A stretch of 64,000 nt of DNA from RHKX01 sp963745755 (GTDB lineage Bacteria > Actinomycetota > Thermoleophilia > Solirubrobacterales > 70-9). Position numbers and translations under genes: made by a program. Position 1 is the stretch's first letter; every line of letters starts with the position of its first letter. The notes under the pieces are model-generated. The model did not search any database and was not told the origin of the DNA. It saw only the letters and a list, made by a program, of their open reading frames with translations. Below are positions 34,845 to 44,186 of this stretch, piece by piece. Where the stretch lies: positions 2,232,001 through 2,296,000 of the forward strand of contig CAVUYP010000001.1 of assembly GCA_963745755.1 (NCBI GenBank). The letters run 5' to 3'.

Positions 34845-37509
34845 CTAGGTGCGACGCCGCCGCCGGCGGCGGCTCGAGCCGCTCTTGCCGCCGGAGCCCT
34901 GCTTCTGCTTCGGCGCGCCCGCGGGCTTGTCGTGATCGGAGGCCGAGACCGGGGGTGAGGAGGACTCGAGGTCGGCCCCGTTCTCGTCGCCGCCGTCGTC
35001 GTCGAGGAGGACGTCGGCGGCTGCGCCGCCCGACTCCTCGGCGGTGCCGGGCATCTCGCCCTCCTCGGGCTCGAGATCGTCCTCGCCGTCGACCTCAGCA
35101 GACGCGTCGGCGACCTTGGCGTTGTCACCGTCGCGGTTGCGCTTGTTGCGGCGGCGGCGCTTCTTGCCGCTGCCCTTGGGGAGGTTGCGAAGCAGCTCGC
35201 GGGCGACGGCGGAGGGCTTGCGGGCCATCCGCATCCGGGCGCCGCGGAGGACCTCCTCGGCCTCGGGGGTGTGGGCGACGGCGGCGGCCAGCAGAGCGAC
35301 GGCGAGGCGCCGGTCCTGGCCGCGGGCGGCCTGGACGAGGCGGCGGGCGTTCTTGCCGTGGGCGCGGCCGGAGGAGTTGACGAAGAGGCCGAGCAGGCGC
35401 TTGGTCTCGGGCCAGCGGGCGACCGCGTACTCCTCATGCGAGTCGCGGGTGAACTCGGCGAGGCGCCAGACCCAGGCCTGCGCCTGGTCGCGGCGGCCGA
35501 TCCGGTTCTCGGCGAGGGCCTGGAGGAGGATGCGGACGCCGGCGCGGCGCTGGTCGCGCTGCCAGGTGCCGACCATGTCGATCGCCTCGTCGAACGGCTC
35601 GGCCTCGCGGGTCGCGGCGAGCTCGCCGAGCGCCTTCAGCTTCAGCTGGGTCGAGCGGTTGCGCTGGATGCAGGTGAGCAGGAAGCGGCGGCGCAGCTCC
35701 TTGGCCTGGTCGTGCTGGAGCATCGCCTTCGCCTTGCGCCAGGAGTTCGGCTGCACGCGGGCGCCGGCGAGGGCCGCCCAGACGTGCTGCTCGGAGTGGT
35801 CGAGCCGTTCGACGGCGATCCGCCACATCTCCCGCTCGAGGACCTGCAGGCGGCGCTCCGGATCGGCGGAGACCGGCACGACGCGCTTCTCGACCCGGAC
35901 GCGGCGGCCGCGGCCGCGGCGGACCGGGCCGACGACGATCGCGCCGCCGCGGTAGACGTCGCGGTCGAGCAGGCTGTGCAGGGTGACGATCGCCTCGTCG
36001 TGGCGGGTGGCGGGGTGGACGAGGTCGATGACGAGCCCGGCCTCCTTGCCGGGGTTGCGGCGGGTGACGCGGCCGACCCGCTGCTGGTAGATCCGCTTCG
36101 AGGCGGTCGGCGCCAGGTGCATGCAGATCGTCGCGCGGGGCGAGTTCCAGCCCTCGGCGAGCAGCATCGCGTTGCAGAGGACGTCGACCTCGCCGCGCTC
36201 GAAGGCGGCGAGGATCTCGGCCAGCTCGCGCTTCGGGGTTTCCCCGGAGACGGCACGGGCGTTGATGTCGAACCCCCGCATCGCCTCGGCGACGTTGTTG
36301 GCGTGCTTGACGCCGGCGGTGTAGATGACGCCGGGGACGCGCTTGAAGCGCGAGTTGTAGAGGTCGGCGATCGCGACGTTGAACGGACCCTGGTCGAGCA
36401 GCTTGGCGAGCTCCTCCTGGTCGAAGTCCTGGTCGACCTCGCCGCTTACGAAGCGGCACGTTGGCGAGCGTCCGCACCCCCGGCCCGGGCGGGATCCGGA
36501 TGCAGCGCAGCGGCGCGATGACGCCACGGCGGGCGGCCTGGGCGAGATCGAAGCGTGAGGTCTGGGTCGGGAAGAGGTCGGCGACGTGGCGGGCGATCAG
36601 CGCGCCGGTCGCGGTCATGCCGATGAACACCGGCCCCTGCCAGTTGCGGATGCAGGCGCTGGTCTTCTCGCCGAGCGCGGTGTGGGCCTCGTCGCAGATC
36701 ACGATCGAGTAGGCGTCGGAGATCTGGCCGGCGTTGCGGACGAACCACTGGTAGGTCTCGACGGTGACCGGCCCGTAGGCGTTGTCCTTGCCCTTCAGCA
36801 GCGGCGGCGAGAGCCGGTCGGCGTAGCCGCGGTCGGAGATCTCGCCGATGAACTGGTCGACGAGGTTGCGGCGGTGGGTGAGGATCAGGATGCCGCCGGT
36901 CCGCGAGGACTCGACGAAGCCGACCGCGGCGACGGTCTTGCCGGCGCCGGTCGCGTGCTCGAACCAGAAGCGGCGACTGGCGTAGGGATCATCGGCGACT
37001 TCGGCGACGAGGTCGTCGTCCTCCTCCTCGTCGGGCTCGTCCCAGTCCTGTGGCTCCTCGTCCTCGGCGAGCGCGTCGTCCTCGTCGCTGCCGGCGCCGT
37101 TGCCGGAGGCGTCGGTGCCCTTGCCGTTCGACCCGTTGCCGTTGCGGTTCGACCCCGGCTCCTCGATCTCGGAGATGACGGCGGCGAGGGTGCCGGAGAG
37201 CGCGTCGACCTGGTGTTCGGAGAGCTCGGCGCCGTCGCGGAGCAGCGGCCGCTCCTCGGCGAGGATCCGCTCGAGGCCGAGCAGCAGCGAGTAATCCTGG
37301 CGCCACTTCGGCGACGGCTCCTCGAAGCCCTCGTCGAGTTCGACGAGGGCGGCGTCGAGGGCGAGCCGCCGGGCGGTGCCGGGCAGCAGCTCCTCGAGCG
37401 TCTCGCCATCGAGCAGGATCGGCTCACGCGTGAACTTCTGTACGCGTTCGAGATCGGCGCCCGATGGCGCGTTGGCCGCGTCGGCGGCAAGTGCGGTGGT
37501 TTCTGCCAT
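34845..37509 (-). CDS. DEAH-type superfamily 2 helicase with acidic linker and basic tail (one frameshift)
   Basis: A protein of about 887 residues. Helicase motifs are Walker A FEHATGAGKTVAAV (residues 183-196), DEAH in IVICDEAHTALG (about 273), GMTATGALIARH as motif III, and YQQRVGRVTRRNPGKEAGL as motif VI. Before Walker A lies a low-complexity acidic linker (residues 118-175, rich in Asp, Glu, Asn and Gly). After the helicase core come about 350 residues of helical repeats, then an acidic segment and Arg/Lys clusters (SGKKRRRRNKRNRDGD, SSRRRRRRRT at the end). The architecture resembles type III restriction/DEAD-like helicases, but no nuclease or methylase is adjacent. One extra C near 36457 (GTGCCGCTTC for GTGCGCTTC) shifts the frame. 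Confidence 0.82.
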
Positions 37510-37666
37510 GAGAAAGGCTTGGTGCCCGCGCGGTTCGGTCCAAGGCGGAGCGAGCTGCGCAGTAAGCTCGTCGAGGCGAGGCGGTCAGGTTGCTGTGCCG
37601 GCCGCGGCCCCGCGGTCCAACTGTCCCCTCGGACCGCTTGACCATTAAAGCAGGGGATCGGGCTGG

Positions 37667-38269
37667 ATGAACACTGATAACCGCAAACGAGCCGTAATCA
37701 CCGCTCTGGCGTTGCCGCTGCTGCTGCTCTCGCTCGCCCTCTCCGCCTGCGGCTCCGGCGATTCGGGAGGCGATCCCGGCGCCGACGCACCCGACTACGG
37801 ACCGGCGGTCGCGAAGGCGCCGCCGAAGCTGAAGTCGCTCTACCAGCAGGGCGGCGGGCTCGTCTCCGGCGGGCTCGACGCCTTCTCCGAGCAGCTCGCG
37901 GCGGTCGAGGGATATCCGGCCGTCGTCAACAACTGGGCGTCGTGGTGCGGGCCGTGCCGGACCGAGTGGCCGTGGTTCCAGCAGGCCGCCGCCGACCACC
38001 TCGACCGGGTCGCGTTCATCGGCGTCGACGGCGCCGATGAGGACGCCGCCGCGACGACGTTCCTCGACGGCCATCCGATCCCCTACCCGAGCTTCGCCGA
38101 CCCCGGCAAGGATCTCGCCAACGAGACCGGTGCGACCCTGATCGGCGCCTTCCCGAACACCCTCTACTTCGATTCGTCCGGCAAGCTCGTCTATGCCCAC
38201 CAGGGCGTCTACTCGGACCAGGCGGCGCTCGAAGCCGACATCCGCAAGTACGCGCTCGGCGAGTCCTAG
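37667..38269 (+). CDS. TlpA/ResA-like thioredoxin lipoprotein
   Basis: A 200-residue exported lipoprotein. The signal ends in a lipobox (LSLALSACGSG), so Cys28 would be lipidated. After a Gly/Asp-rich linker, the thioredoxin-fold domain shows VVNNWASWCGPCRTEWPWFQ with active-site WCGPC, and the cis-Pro loop in IGAFPNTLYFD. Such extracytoplasmic reductants supply electrons to apocytochrome c or other exported thiols. The nearby ccm operon (25-27 kb) gives a possible partner, though the two are 10 kb apart. ATG 37667 is followed by a polar n-region (NTDNRKR). It is divergent from the helicase; both promoters lie in the 157-base gap. Confidence 0.9.
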   Translation: MNTDNRKRAVITALALPLLLLSLALSACGSGDSGGDPGADAPDYGPAVAKAPPKLKSLYQQGGGLVSGGLDAFSEQLAAVEGYPAVVNNWASWCGPCRTEWPWFQQAAADHLDRVAFIGVDGADEDAAATTFLDGHPIPYPSFADPGKDLANETGATLIGAFPNTLYFDSSGKLVYAHQGVYSDQAALEADIRKYALGES

Positions 38270-38277
38270 GCGAGCCG

Positions 38278-39612
38278 ATGCGAGTCCCGCTGCGGATCGC
38301 CCTGGTGCTGGTCGCCGCGGTCGCGCTGCTCGCGCTCGCCGGCGGCGTCTCGGCCCAGCAGTCGGGCTCGACGACGACCGTTCCCTCGATCGAGCTCAGC
38401 GGTGAGATCTCGCCGGCGACGGCGGGCTGGATCGGCACCGCGCTCAGCGATGCCGCCGCCGAGGACGCGCCGCTGGCGATCATCCGCCTCGACACTCCCG
38501 GCGGCCTCGACAGCTCGATGCGCGACATCGTCAAGGACATCCTCGCGGCGCCGATGCCGGTCGTCGTCTACGTCTACCCGAACGGTGCCCGCGCCGGCTC
38601 GGCCGGCGTCTTCATCACCGAGGCCGCCGACGTCGCGGCGATGGCGCCGGAGACGAACATCGGCTCGGCCTCGCCGATCACGAGCAGCGGCGGCGACATC
38701 GGCGGCACGCTCGGCCGCAAGATCACCAACGACGCGTCCGCCTACGTCCGCGCGCTCGCCACCGAGCACGGCCGCAACCCCGACCTCGCCGAGCAGATGG
38801 TCCGCGAGGCGACGAACGTCTCCGCCCAGGAGGCGCTCGACGCCGGGCTGATCGACTTCATCGCCGGCGACCAGCAGGAGCTGCTCGCCGAGATCGACGG
38901 CTTCCGGGTGCAGGGGCCGAAGCAGACGACCCTGCAGACCGGCGGCTACACGGTCGACGAGCGCGACATGCCGCTTCGCTACGAGATCCTGCAGATCCTC
39001 GTCAACCCGAACATCGCCTACCTGCTGCTGCTCGTCGGGATGATCGGGATCGCGCTCGAGGCGGCGTCGCCGGGGGCGATCATCCCCGGGCTGTTCGGCG
39101 GGATCGCGCTCGTGCTCGGGCTGATCGGCACCCTCCAGCTTCCCGTCGCCGCGGTCGGAGTGGCCCTGCTCGTCCTCGCCTTCGCGTTGATCATCGCCGA
39201 GGCCCACCTGCCGACCGGCGGGCTGCTCGGCCTGGCCGGGATCGCGGCGATGATCGGCGGCGGGCTGTTGCTGTTCGACAGCGGCGACGGCGGGCCGACG
39301 GTCAGCCCGCTCGTCGCGGTCCCGGTCGCCCTCGTCCTCGGCGGCGGCACGGTCTTCGTCGCCCAGCGGGTGCTCGCCGCCCGCCACCGGGACGTCCGCA
39401 CCGGCGAGGAGGAGCTGCTCGGCTCGACCGCGAAGGTGCGGACGGCGATCGACCCGATCGGCCAGGTGTTCGTCGAGGGGGCGCTGTGGCGCGCCCGCGC
39501 CGCCGACGGCAATCCGATCGAGGCCGGCGCCGTGGTGACGGTCGACGCGATCGACGGGCTGACGCTGATCGTCAGCGGCCGCGACGCCGAGGTTGCGACC
39601 GCCCCCCGATAA
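38278..39612 (+). CDS. NfeD-family membrane serine protease (long form, catalytic)
   Basis: A 444-residue NfeD protein. A signal peptide (to about residue 27) is followed by a ClpP-like serine protease domain, then four to five transmembrane helices (for example LLLLVGMIGIALEAASPGAI) and a C-terminal OB-fold NfeD domain (about 370-444, LLGSTAKVRTAIDPIGQVFV). The catalytic dyad expected for the family is present: Ser108 in GARAGSAGVFI and Lys148 in LGRKITNDAS, 40 residues apart. Members cleave stomatin-like substrates in archaea. The ATG follows the TlpA stop by eight bases. A second NfeD gene and a stomatin gene follow directly, so the three probably work together in membrane quality control. 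Confidence 0.93.
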   Translation: MRVPLRIALVLVAAVALLALAGGVSAQQSGSTTTVPSIELSGEISPATAGWIGTALSDAAAEDAPLAIIRLDTPGGLDSSMRDIVKDILAAPMPVVVYVYPNGARAGSAGVFITEAADVAAMAPETNIGSASPITSSGGDIGGTLGRKITNDASAYVRALATEHGRNPDLAEQMVREATNVSAQEALDAGLIDFIAGDQQELLAEIDGFRVQGPKQTTLQTGGYTVDERDMPLRYEILQILVNPNIAYLLLLVGMIGIALEAASPGAIIPGLFGGIALVLGLIGTLQLPVAAVGVALLVLAFALIIAEAHLPTGGLLGLAGIAAMIGGGLLLFDSGDGGPTVSPLVAVPVALVLGGGTVFVAQRVLAARHRDVRTGEEELLGSTAKVRTAIDPIGQVFVEGALWRARAADGNPIEAGAVVTVDAIDGLTLIVSGRDAEVATAPR

Positions 39613-39619
39613 TGCGTCG

Positions 39620-40843
39620 ATGAGCCTCTGCAGGGCCGCCCTGGCGGCGCTCCTTCTGACCGTTGCGGTCCTCGGCCTCGTGCAGCCGGCCGGCGCCCAG
39701 ACCGAGGAGCAGATCCCCTCGATCGAGCTCAGCGGCGACCTCTCCCCGGCCGCGGCCGACTGGATCGGCCACGCTCTCAGCGATGCCGCCGACGGCGATG
39801 CGCCGTTCGCGATCATCCGCCTCGACACTCCGGGCGGGCTCGACTCCGCCGCCGAGGAGATCGTCGAACACATCCGCACCGCGCCGATGCCGGTCGTCGT
39901 CTTCGTCTACCCGGGCGGCGCCTCGGCCTCCGACCAGGGCGCTTCGATCGTCGACGCCGCCGACGTCGCCGCGATGGCTCCCGGCACGACGCTGGAGAGC
40001 GACGGCAACGACCTCGGCGAGAACACCGCGCTCAAGCAGGGGCGGATCGAGATGATCGCCTCCGACCAGGAGCGGCTGCTCGAGAAGCTCGACGGCTTCC
40101 AGGTCCGCGGCCCGAAGGCGGAGACGCTCAGCACCGGCGACGCCGAGATCGCCGACCGTGGCATGACGATCCCGTTCCAGCTGCTCGAGGTGCTCGTCAA
40201 CCCGAACGTCGCCTTCCTGCTGCTCCTGATCGGGATCCTCGGGCTGGCGCTGGAGGCGTTCGCGCCGGGGGCGATCATCCCCGGCACGATCGGCGCGTTC
40301 GCGCTCGTGCTCGGAGTGATCGGCGCGATCCAGCTGCCGGTCGCCGCGGTCGGGGCAGTCCTGCTGATCGCCGGGATGGCGCTGATCATCGCCGAGTCGA
40401 ACCTGCCGACCGGCGGCGCCCTCGGCGTCCTCGGCGTCGCTGCGCTGATCGGCGGCGGCCTGCTGATCTTCAACACCGACAGCGAGCAGGTCGAGGTCTC
40501 GCCGGCGCTCGTGATCGGCGTCGGGGCGACGTTCGGCCTGGCGACCGTCTACGTCGGTCGCAAGGGCCTGCAGGCGCGGTCGCGGCCGGTCGCGACCGGC
40601 CGCGAGGAGCTGCTCGGCGCGATCGCGACGACCCGGACGGCGCTCGATCCGACCGGTCAGGTGTTCGTCGAAGGGGCGCTCTGGGAGGCGCGGGTCGATC
40701 CCGCTCTCGCCCCGATCGAGGCCGGGTATAGAGTCAGGGTCGAGGGAATCGACGGGCTCGAGCTCGTCGTCACCCCTCTCGAGGACGGTCCGGCCGAATC
40801 GAGCACCGGCGCCGTCGACAGCGAACCGGAAGGAGCGGCTTGA
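39620..40843 (+). CDS. NfeD-family paralog with degenerate protease domain
   Basis: A 407-residue paralog of the preceding protein. It keeps the signal peptide, the start of the ClpP-like domain (IIRLDTPGGLDSAAEEIV), the membrane helices (LLLLIGILGLALEAFAPGAI) and the C-terminal OB domain (LLGAIATTRTALDPTGQVFV). The nucleophile segment GARAGSAGVFI has become GASASDQGASI, so Ser is replaced by Asp105. About 43 residues around the catalytic Lys are missing between APGTTLESDG and GRIEMIAS. It should therefore be proteolytically inactive and may regulate or scaffold the active paralog. The start ATG 39620 follows the upstream stop by seven bases. Its end overlaps the stomatin start by one base. 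Confidence 0.9.
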   Translation: MSLCRAALAALLLTVAVLGLVQPAGAQTEEQIPSIELSGDLSPAAADWIGHALSDAADGDAPFAIIRLDTPGGLDSAAEEIVEHIRTAPMPVVVFVYPGGASASDQGASIVDAADVAAMAPGTTLESDGNDLGENTALKQGRIEMIASDQERLLEKLDGFQVRGPKAETLSTGDAEIADRGMTIPFQLLEVLVNPNVAFLLLLIGILGLALEAFAPGAIIPGTIGAFALVLGVIGAIQLPVAAVGAVLLIAGMALIIAESNLPTGGALGVLGVAALIGGGLLIFNTDSEQVEVSPALVIGVGATFGLATVYVGRKGLQARSRPVATGREELLGAIATTRTALDPTGQVFVEGALWEARVDPALAPIEAGYRVRVEGIDGLELVVTPLEDGPAESSTGAVDSEPEGAA

Positions 40844-41700
40844 TGGTTGCACTGGGAATCCTCGCGGCGATCGTGGTCATCGCCCTGCTGATCGCCTCCT
40901 CGTCGGTACGCATCCTCCGTGAGTACGAGCGCGGCGTCATCTTCCGGCTCGGCCGGCTGATCGCCCTGAAGGGTCCGGGACTGCGATTCCTGATCCCGAT
41001 CGTCGATCAGATGGTCCGGGTCGACCTGCGGACCGTCACCCTGAACGTGCCTCCCCAGGAGGTGATCACCAAGGACAACGTAACCGTCCGGGTCAACGCG
41101 GTCGCCTACTTCCGAGTCCTCGATCCCGACCGAGCGATCACCGAGGTCGAGAACTACCTCGTCGCGACCTCGCAGATCGCCCAGACGACGCTGCGGTCGG
41201 TGCTCGGCAAGGCCGAGCTCGACTCGCTGCTCGCCGAGCGCGAGCGGCTCAACCAGGAGCTGCAGACGATCATCGACGAGCAGACCGAGCCGTGGGGCAT
41301 CAAGGTCTCGACGGTCGAGGTCAAAGACGTCGAGCTGCCCCAGGACATGCAGCGGGCGATCGCCCTGCAGGCGCAGGCCGAGCGCGAGCGGCGCGCGAAG
41401 ATCATCGGCTCCGAGGGCGAGTACCAGGCGGCCCAGAAGCTCTCCGACGCTGCCGACATCATGAGCCGGAACCCGGCGACGATGCAGCTCCGCTACCTGC
41501 AGACGCTGCTGCAGATCGGCGTCAACAACACGACGATCGTCTTCCCGCTGCCGATCGACCTGATGGACGCGTTCAAGAAGATCGGCGAGGGCCGGGCGTT
41601 CGGCGCCGGCGTGCCCGAGGGGCCGCGCCCGACCGTGACCCCGGAGCCCGGCGACCCCGAGCCGCCGGAGCCGCCGCCGGTACCGGAATCGCCGATCTGA
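40843..41700 (+). CDS. Slipin/stomatin-like SPFH protein
   Basis: A 285-residue membrane-anchored SPFH protein. One N-terminal hydrophobic segment (VALGILAAIVVIALLIASSS) is followed by the SPFH domain (YERGVIFRLGRLIALKGPGL, VNVPPQEVITKDNV type with TVRVNAVAYFRVLDPDRAI) and a helical region (AQAERERRAKIIGSEGEYQA). The C-terminus is a Pro/Glu-rich tail. Stomatins cluster lipids and proteins in membranes and are classic partners and substrates of NfeD proteases. ATG 40843 overlaps the upstream TGA by one base and has GGAAGGAG before it. The final TGA overlaps the proposed CTG start of the next gene. Confidence 0.95.
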   Translation: MVALGILAAIVVIALLIASSSVRILREYERGVIFRLGRLIALKGPGLRFLIPIVDQMVRVDLRTVTLNVPPQEVITKDNVTVRVNAVAYFRVLDPDRAITEVENYLVATSQIAQTTLRSVLGKAELDSLLAERERLNQELQTIIDEQTEPWGIKVSTVEVKDVELPQDMQRAIALQAQAERERRAKIIGSEGEYQAAQKLSDAADIMSRNPATMQLRYLQTLLQIGVNNTTIVFPLPIDLMDAFKKIGEGRAFGAGVPEGPRPTVTPEPGDPEPPEPPPVPESPI

Positions 41701-42800
41701 GCGGAGCCCGGAAAGACGGCGGCGCCGCGGCGCCACCCGAGATCCGGATCGACCAGCTGACCGGGCAGCGGGCGCTGCTCGCTCCCGGTCGCCACGACCG
41801 CCCCCGTGACTTCGCGGCGATCGCCGCCGAACCGGTCGCCGAAGCGGCCGAGAGCTGCCCGTTCTGCGCGGGCCACGAGCAGCGGACGCCGCCGGAGGTC
41901 TGGGCGAACCGCCCCGGCGGCGGCGCCGCCGACGGCCCCGGCTGGCTGCAGCGGGCGGTCCCGAACCTCTACCCGGTGCTGACCGGCACCGGCCCCGGCG
42001 CCGATCCGGCCGCCGCCGTGCCGGCCGGCGACTCCGGGTTGAGCAGCGCCGCCGACCCGCTGCGCAGCTCGGCGCGAACGAGCGAGCCGGACCTGTTCGC
42101 GACCGCCGCCGCCGACGGCGCCCACGAGGTGATCGTCAACTCGCCGCGTCACGTCGCCGGCCTCGCCGACCTCGGCGCCGACGAGCTCGCCGGCGCGGTC
42201 GCGGCGTGGCGGACCCGGATCGCCGCCCACGCCGAGGATGCCTCGCTGGTCCACCTCTGCGTCAACGAGGGCCCGCTCGCCGGCTCGACGCTCCCGCACA
42301 GCCACGCACAGCTCTTCGCGCTGCCGTTCGTGCCGACCGAGGTCGCCCGCGAGCGCGAGCGCTTCACCGCCTACCACGAGCGGACGATGGGCAGCCACCT
42401 GCTCGAGGACGTGCTCGTCGAGGAGGTCCGGCGCAGCGACCGGCTCGTCGCGATCGACGGCGAGGCGGCGCTGATCTGCCCGTGGGCCTCGCGCTCCCCC
42501 TACGAGATGCGGCTGCTGCCGCGCAGCGTCGCGCCGCGCTTCGATCGCGACGAGCGCGGCGCCGCCCTGCTCGGCCGCGCCCTGGCGGCGCTGGCGGCGC
42601 TGTTCGACGGCAGCCCGCAGCTCAACCTCTGGGTCCGCAGCGCGCCGCGCGGCAGCGGCGAGTTCCACTGGCACATCGACATCGCGCCGCGGCTCTCGGT
42701 CCGGGCCGGCTTCGAGCTCGGCACCGGCATCGAGATCAACTCGGTCGCTCCCGAGCAGGCCGCCGCCGAGCTGCGCGAGGCGCTGCCCGCCGAGCGATAG
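41697..42800 (+). CDS. Galactose-1-phosphate uridylyltransferase-like protein (HIT superfamily)
   Basis: A protein of about 367 residues of the GalT branch of the HIT superfamily. Zinc-site Cys pair SCPFCAGHE, active-site motif LPHSHAQLFALPF (family HPHxQ), a second metal/phosphate region FHWHIDIAPRLSV and the start IRIDQLTGQRALLAPGRH fit GalT. GalT-like enzymes transfer nucleotidyl groups between hexose-1-phosphates and UDP- or ADP-sugars. No ATG, GTG or TTG start lies in the frame before the conserved N-terminus. I place the start at CTG 41697, overlapping the slipin TGA, which would be translationally coupled. A central insertion around AAVPAGDSGLSSAADPLRSS is low complexity. Confidence 0.82.
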   Translation: MSGARKDGGAAAPPEIRIDQLTGQRALLAPGRHDRPRDFAAIAAEPVAEAAESCPFCAGHEQRTPPEVWANRPGGGAADGPGWLQRAVPNLYPVLTGTGPGADPAAAVPAGDSGLSSAADPLRSSARTSEPDLFATAAADGAHEVIVNSPRHVAGLADLGADELAGAVAAWRTRIAAHAEDASLVHLCVNEGPLAGSTLPHSHAQLFALPFVPTEVARERERFTAYHERTMGSHLLEDVLVEEVRRSDRLVAIDGEAALICPWASRSPYEMRLLPRSVAPRFDRDERGAALLGRALAALAALFDGSPQLNLWVRSAPRGSGEFHWHIDIAPRLSVRAGFELGTGIEINSVAPEQAAAELREALPAER

Positions 42801-42809
42801 CCTGCGCCG

Positions 42810-43475
42810 ATGCCACCTCTCGCTCGCCCCTATCCCCGCTTCCTCTCCGACAGCGCCCAGGAGCCGCGCCCCTACGGCCGCTGGCAGGAGCGGCTCGGCG
42901 AGTCGTTCGCCGCCGCCTGCGCGGAGCTGACCGGCGAGGCCGGCACCGAGCCCGACCTCGAGGCGGTGCGGTTCTTCCCGGAGCGGACCTGGGGCGGCCG
43001 CACCTACGTCCCCGTCGTCGCCCCCGGCCGGGACGAGGTCGACGGCGTCGTCCCCGAGTTCTTCGGCCACGTCTCGTTCCTGCACCTCGGCGAGCGGGAG
43101 CCGGAGGAGATGACCGCGACCGCCGACTTCACCGACGTGACCGCGACCGAGAACCCCGACTGGGAAGTCGACCTCAACGACGACGTCGTCGGCGCCTGGC
43201 GGGCCGACGGCGGCCGCGGCGGCGAGATCACGCTGATCTGGGGGACGCCGCTGGCCCGTGGAGCGCTCGCCGTCACCGCCGAGCTCGACGGCGAGGTGCT
43301 CGACCAGGCCGCCGTCAACGAGGGCCGTTTCACACTGCTCGCCGTCGACGCCGTCCACGGCTTCGGCGACGAGGACCTGTTCCTCGAGATCAAGCTCTGG
43401 AACCGGCGCCTGCAGGAGATCGCCTCGGAGAGCCTCTACGCCGACGCCGGCGACGGCGAGTCCGCCGAAGACTGA
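42810..43475 (+). CDS. Conserved-looking hypothetical protein
   Basis: A 221-residue cytoplasmic protein, acidic, with a mixed alpha/beta pattern. Visible segments include FFPERTWGGRTYVPVVAPGR, FFGHVSFLHLGEREPEEM, TDVTATENPDWEVDLNDDV and FGDEDLFLEIKLWNRRLQEI. No Cys pairs, signal peptide or membrane segment. Composition and length look like a true gene; it follows the GalT-like gene by nine bases and is probably in the same operon. I do not recognise the family. Confidence 0.75.
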   Translation: MPPLARPYPRFLSDSAQEPRPYGRWQERLGESFAAACAELTGEAGTEPDLEAVRFFPERTWGGRTYVPVVAPGRDEVDGVVPEFFGHVSFLHLGEREPEEMTATADFTDVTATENPDWEVDLNDDVVGAWRADGGRGGEITLIWGTPLARGALAVTAELDGEVLDQAAVNEGRFTLLAVDAVHGFGDEDLFLEIKLWNRRLQEIASESLYADAGDGESAED

Positions 43476-43487
43476 GTGAGCCGCGGC

Positions 43488-44177
43488 TCAGCCGCGGTGG
43501 TACCAGGGCGGCGCAGCGAGCGCCGACCGCAGCGCCTCGCGACCGCCGCCGAGGACCGCCGGCCCGTGGGTGAGCAGCAGCCGGTCGAAGTCGAGATCGA
43601 GCAGCGGCCGCAGCGTCGGCACGAAGCGCTCGGCGTAGAAGCGGCGGACGCGATCGTCGATCCGCTCCTGCGCCCAGACCCGGGGTCCGTCCGGCGTCCC
43701 GACCACTGCGTCGCCGAATGCCAGCGCCCGCTGCGAGGGGATCAGCAGCGGCGTCTCGAAGCGGCGCGGCTTGCCGATCGGCTCGGCGCTGACGCCGCCG
43801 GGGAGCTCGTCGCCGGCGACGAACGGCTCGAATCCCCGCGCTGAGGCGAGCCGCTTGCCGACCGCCGGATGGCCGTGGATCGTCACCTCGCGCTCGCCGC
43901 CGAAGCGGTCGCGGATCGGCTCGGCGCTGCGCACGTGGTAGGTGATCGTGATCAGGATCCGCAGCGGACCCGGCCCGCTCGCGGCGATCAGCTCCCAGGC
44001 CGGATCGTCGGCGCCGTCGAGCAGCGGGTCGATCAGCAGCGTCTCGGCGCCGGCCGCGGCCGCGAAGCTGACGACCTCGGCGCCGAACTCGCCGGGGTGC
44101 CATTCCGGGTGCCGCCGCGCCCAGCGGTGCAGTCCGGGGGCGAGCTGGTCGGGTGCGTCAGCCAAGCCTCGCCGCAC
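43488..44177 (-). CDS. Metallo-beta-lactamase-like protein lacking the HxHxDH motif
   Basis: A 229-residue protein with beta-strand/loop patterns of the metallo-beta-lactamase fold (AETLLIDPLLDG, PLRILITITYHVRSAEPI, FDRLLLTHGPAVLGGG). The usual zinc motif HxHxDH after the second strand is absent (ITYHVRSAEPI instead), though the LTHG near the C-terminus is kept. It may therefore be a non-catalytic or differently metallated relative. The start is GTG 44177; other starts just downstream are possible. It ends 13 bases after the convergent hypothetical gene and lies 10 bases downstream of csoR, so it may be the last gene of the copper operon. Confidence 0.6.
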   Translation of the reverse strand: MRRGLADAPDQLAPGLHRWARRHPEWHPGEFGAEVVSFAAAAGAETLLIDPLLDGADDPAWELIAASGPGPLRILITITYHVRSAEPIRDRFGGEREVTIHGHPAVGKRLASARGFEPFVAGDELPGGVSAEPIGKPRRFETPLLIPSQRALAFGDAVVGTPDGPRVWAQERIDDRVRRFYAERFVPTLRPLLDLDFDRLLLTHGPAVLGGGREALRSALAAPPWYHRG

Positions 44178-44186
44178 CCGGTTGCC

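Noticed and set aside
34845..37509. Type III restriction or phage-defence system around the helicase
   Set aside because: No nuclease, methylase or other defence gene is adjacent; neighbours are birA and a TlpA-like lipoprotein.
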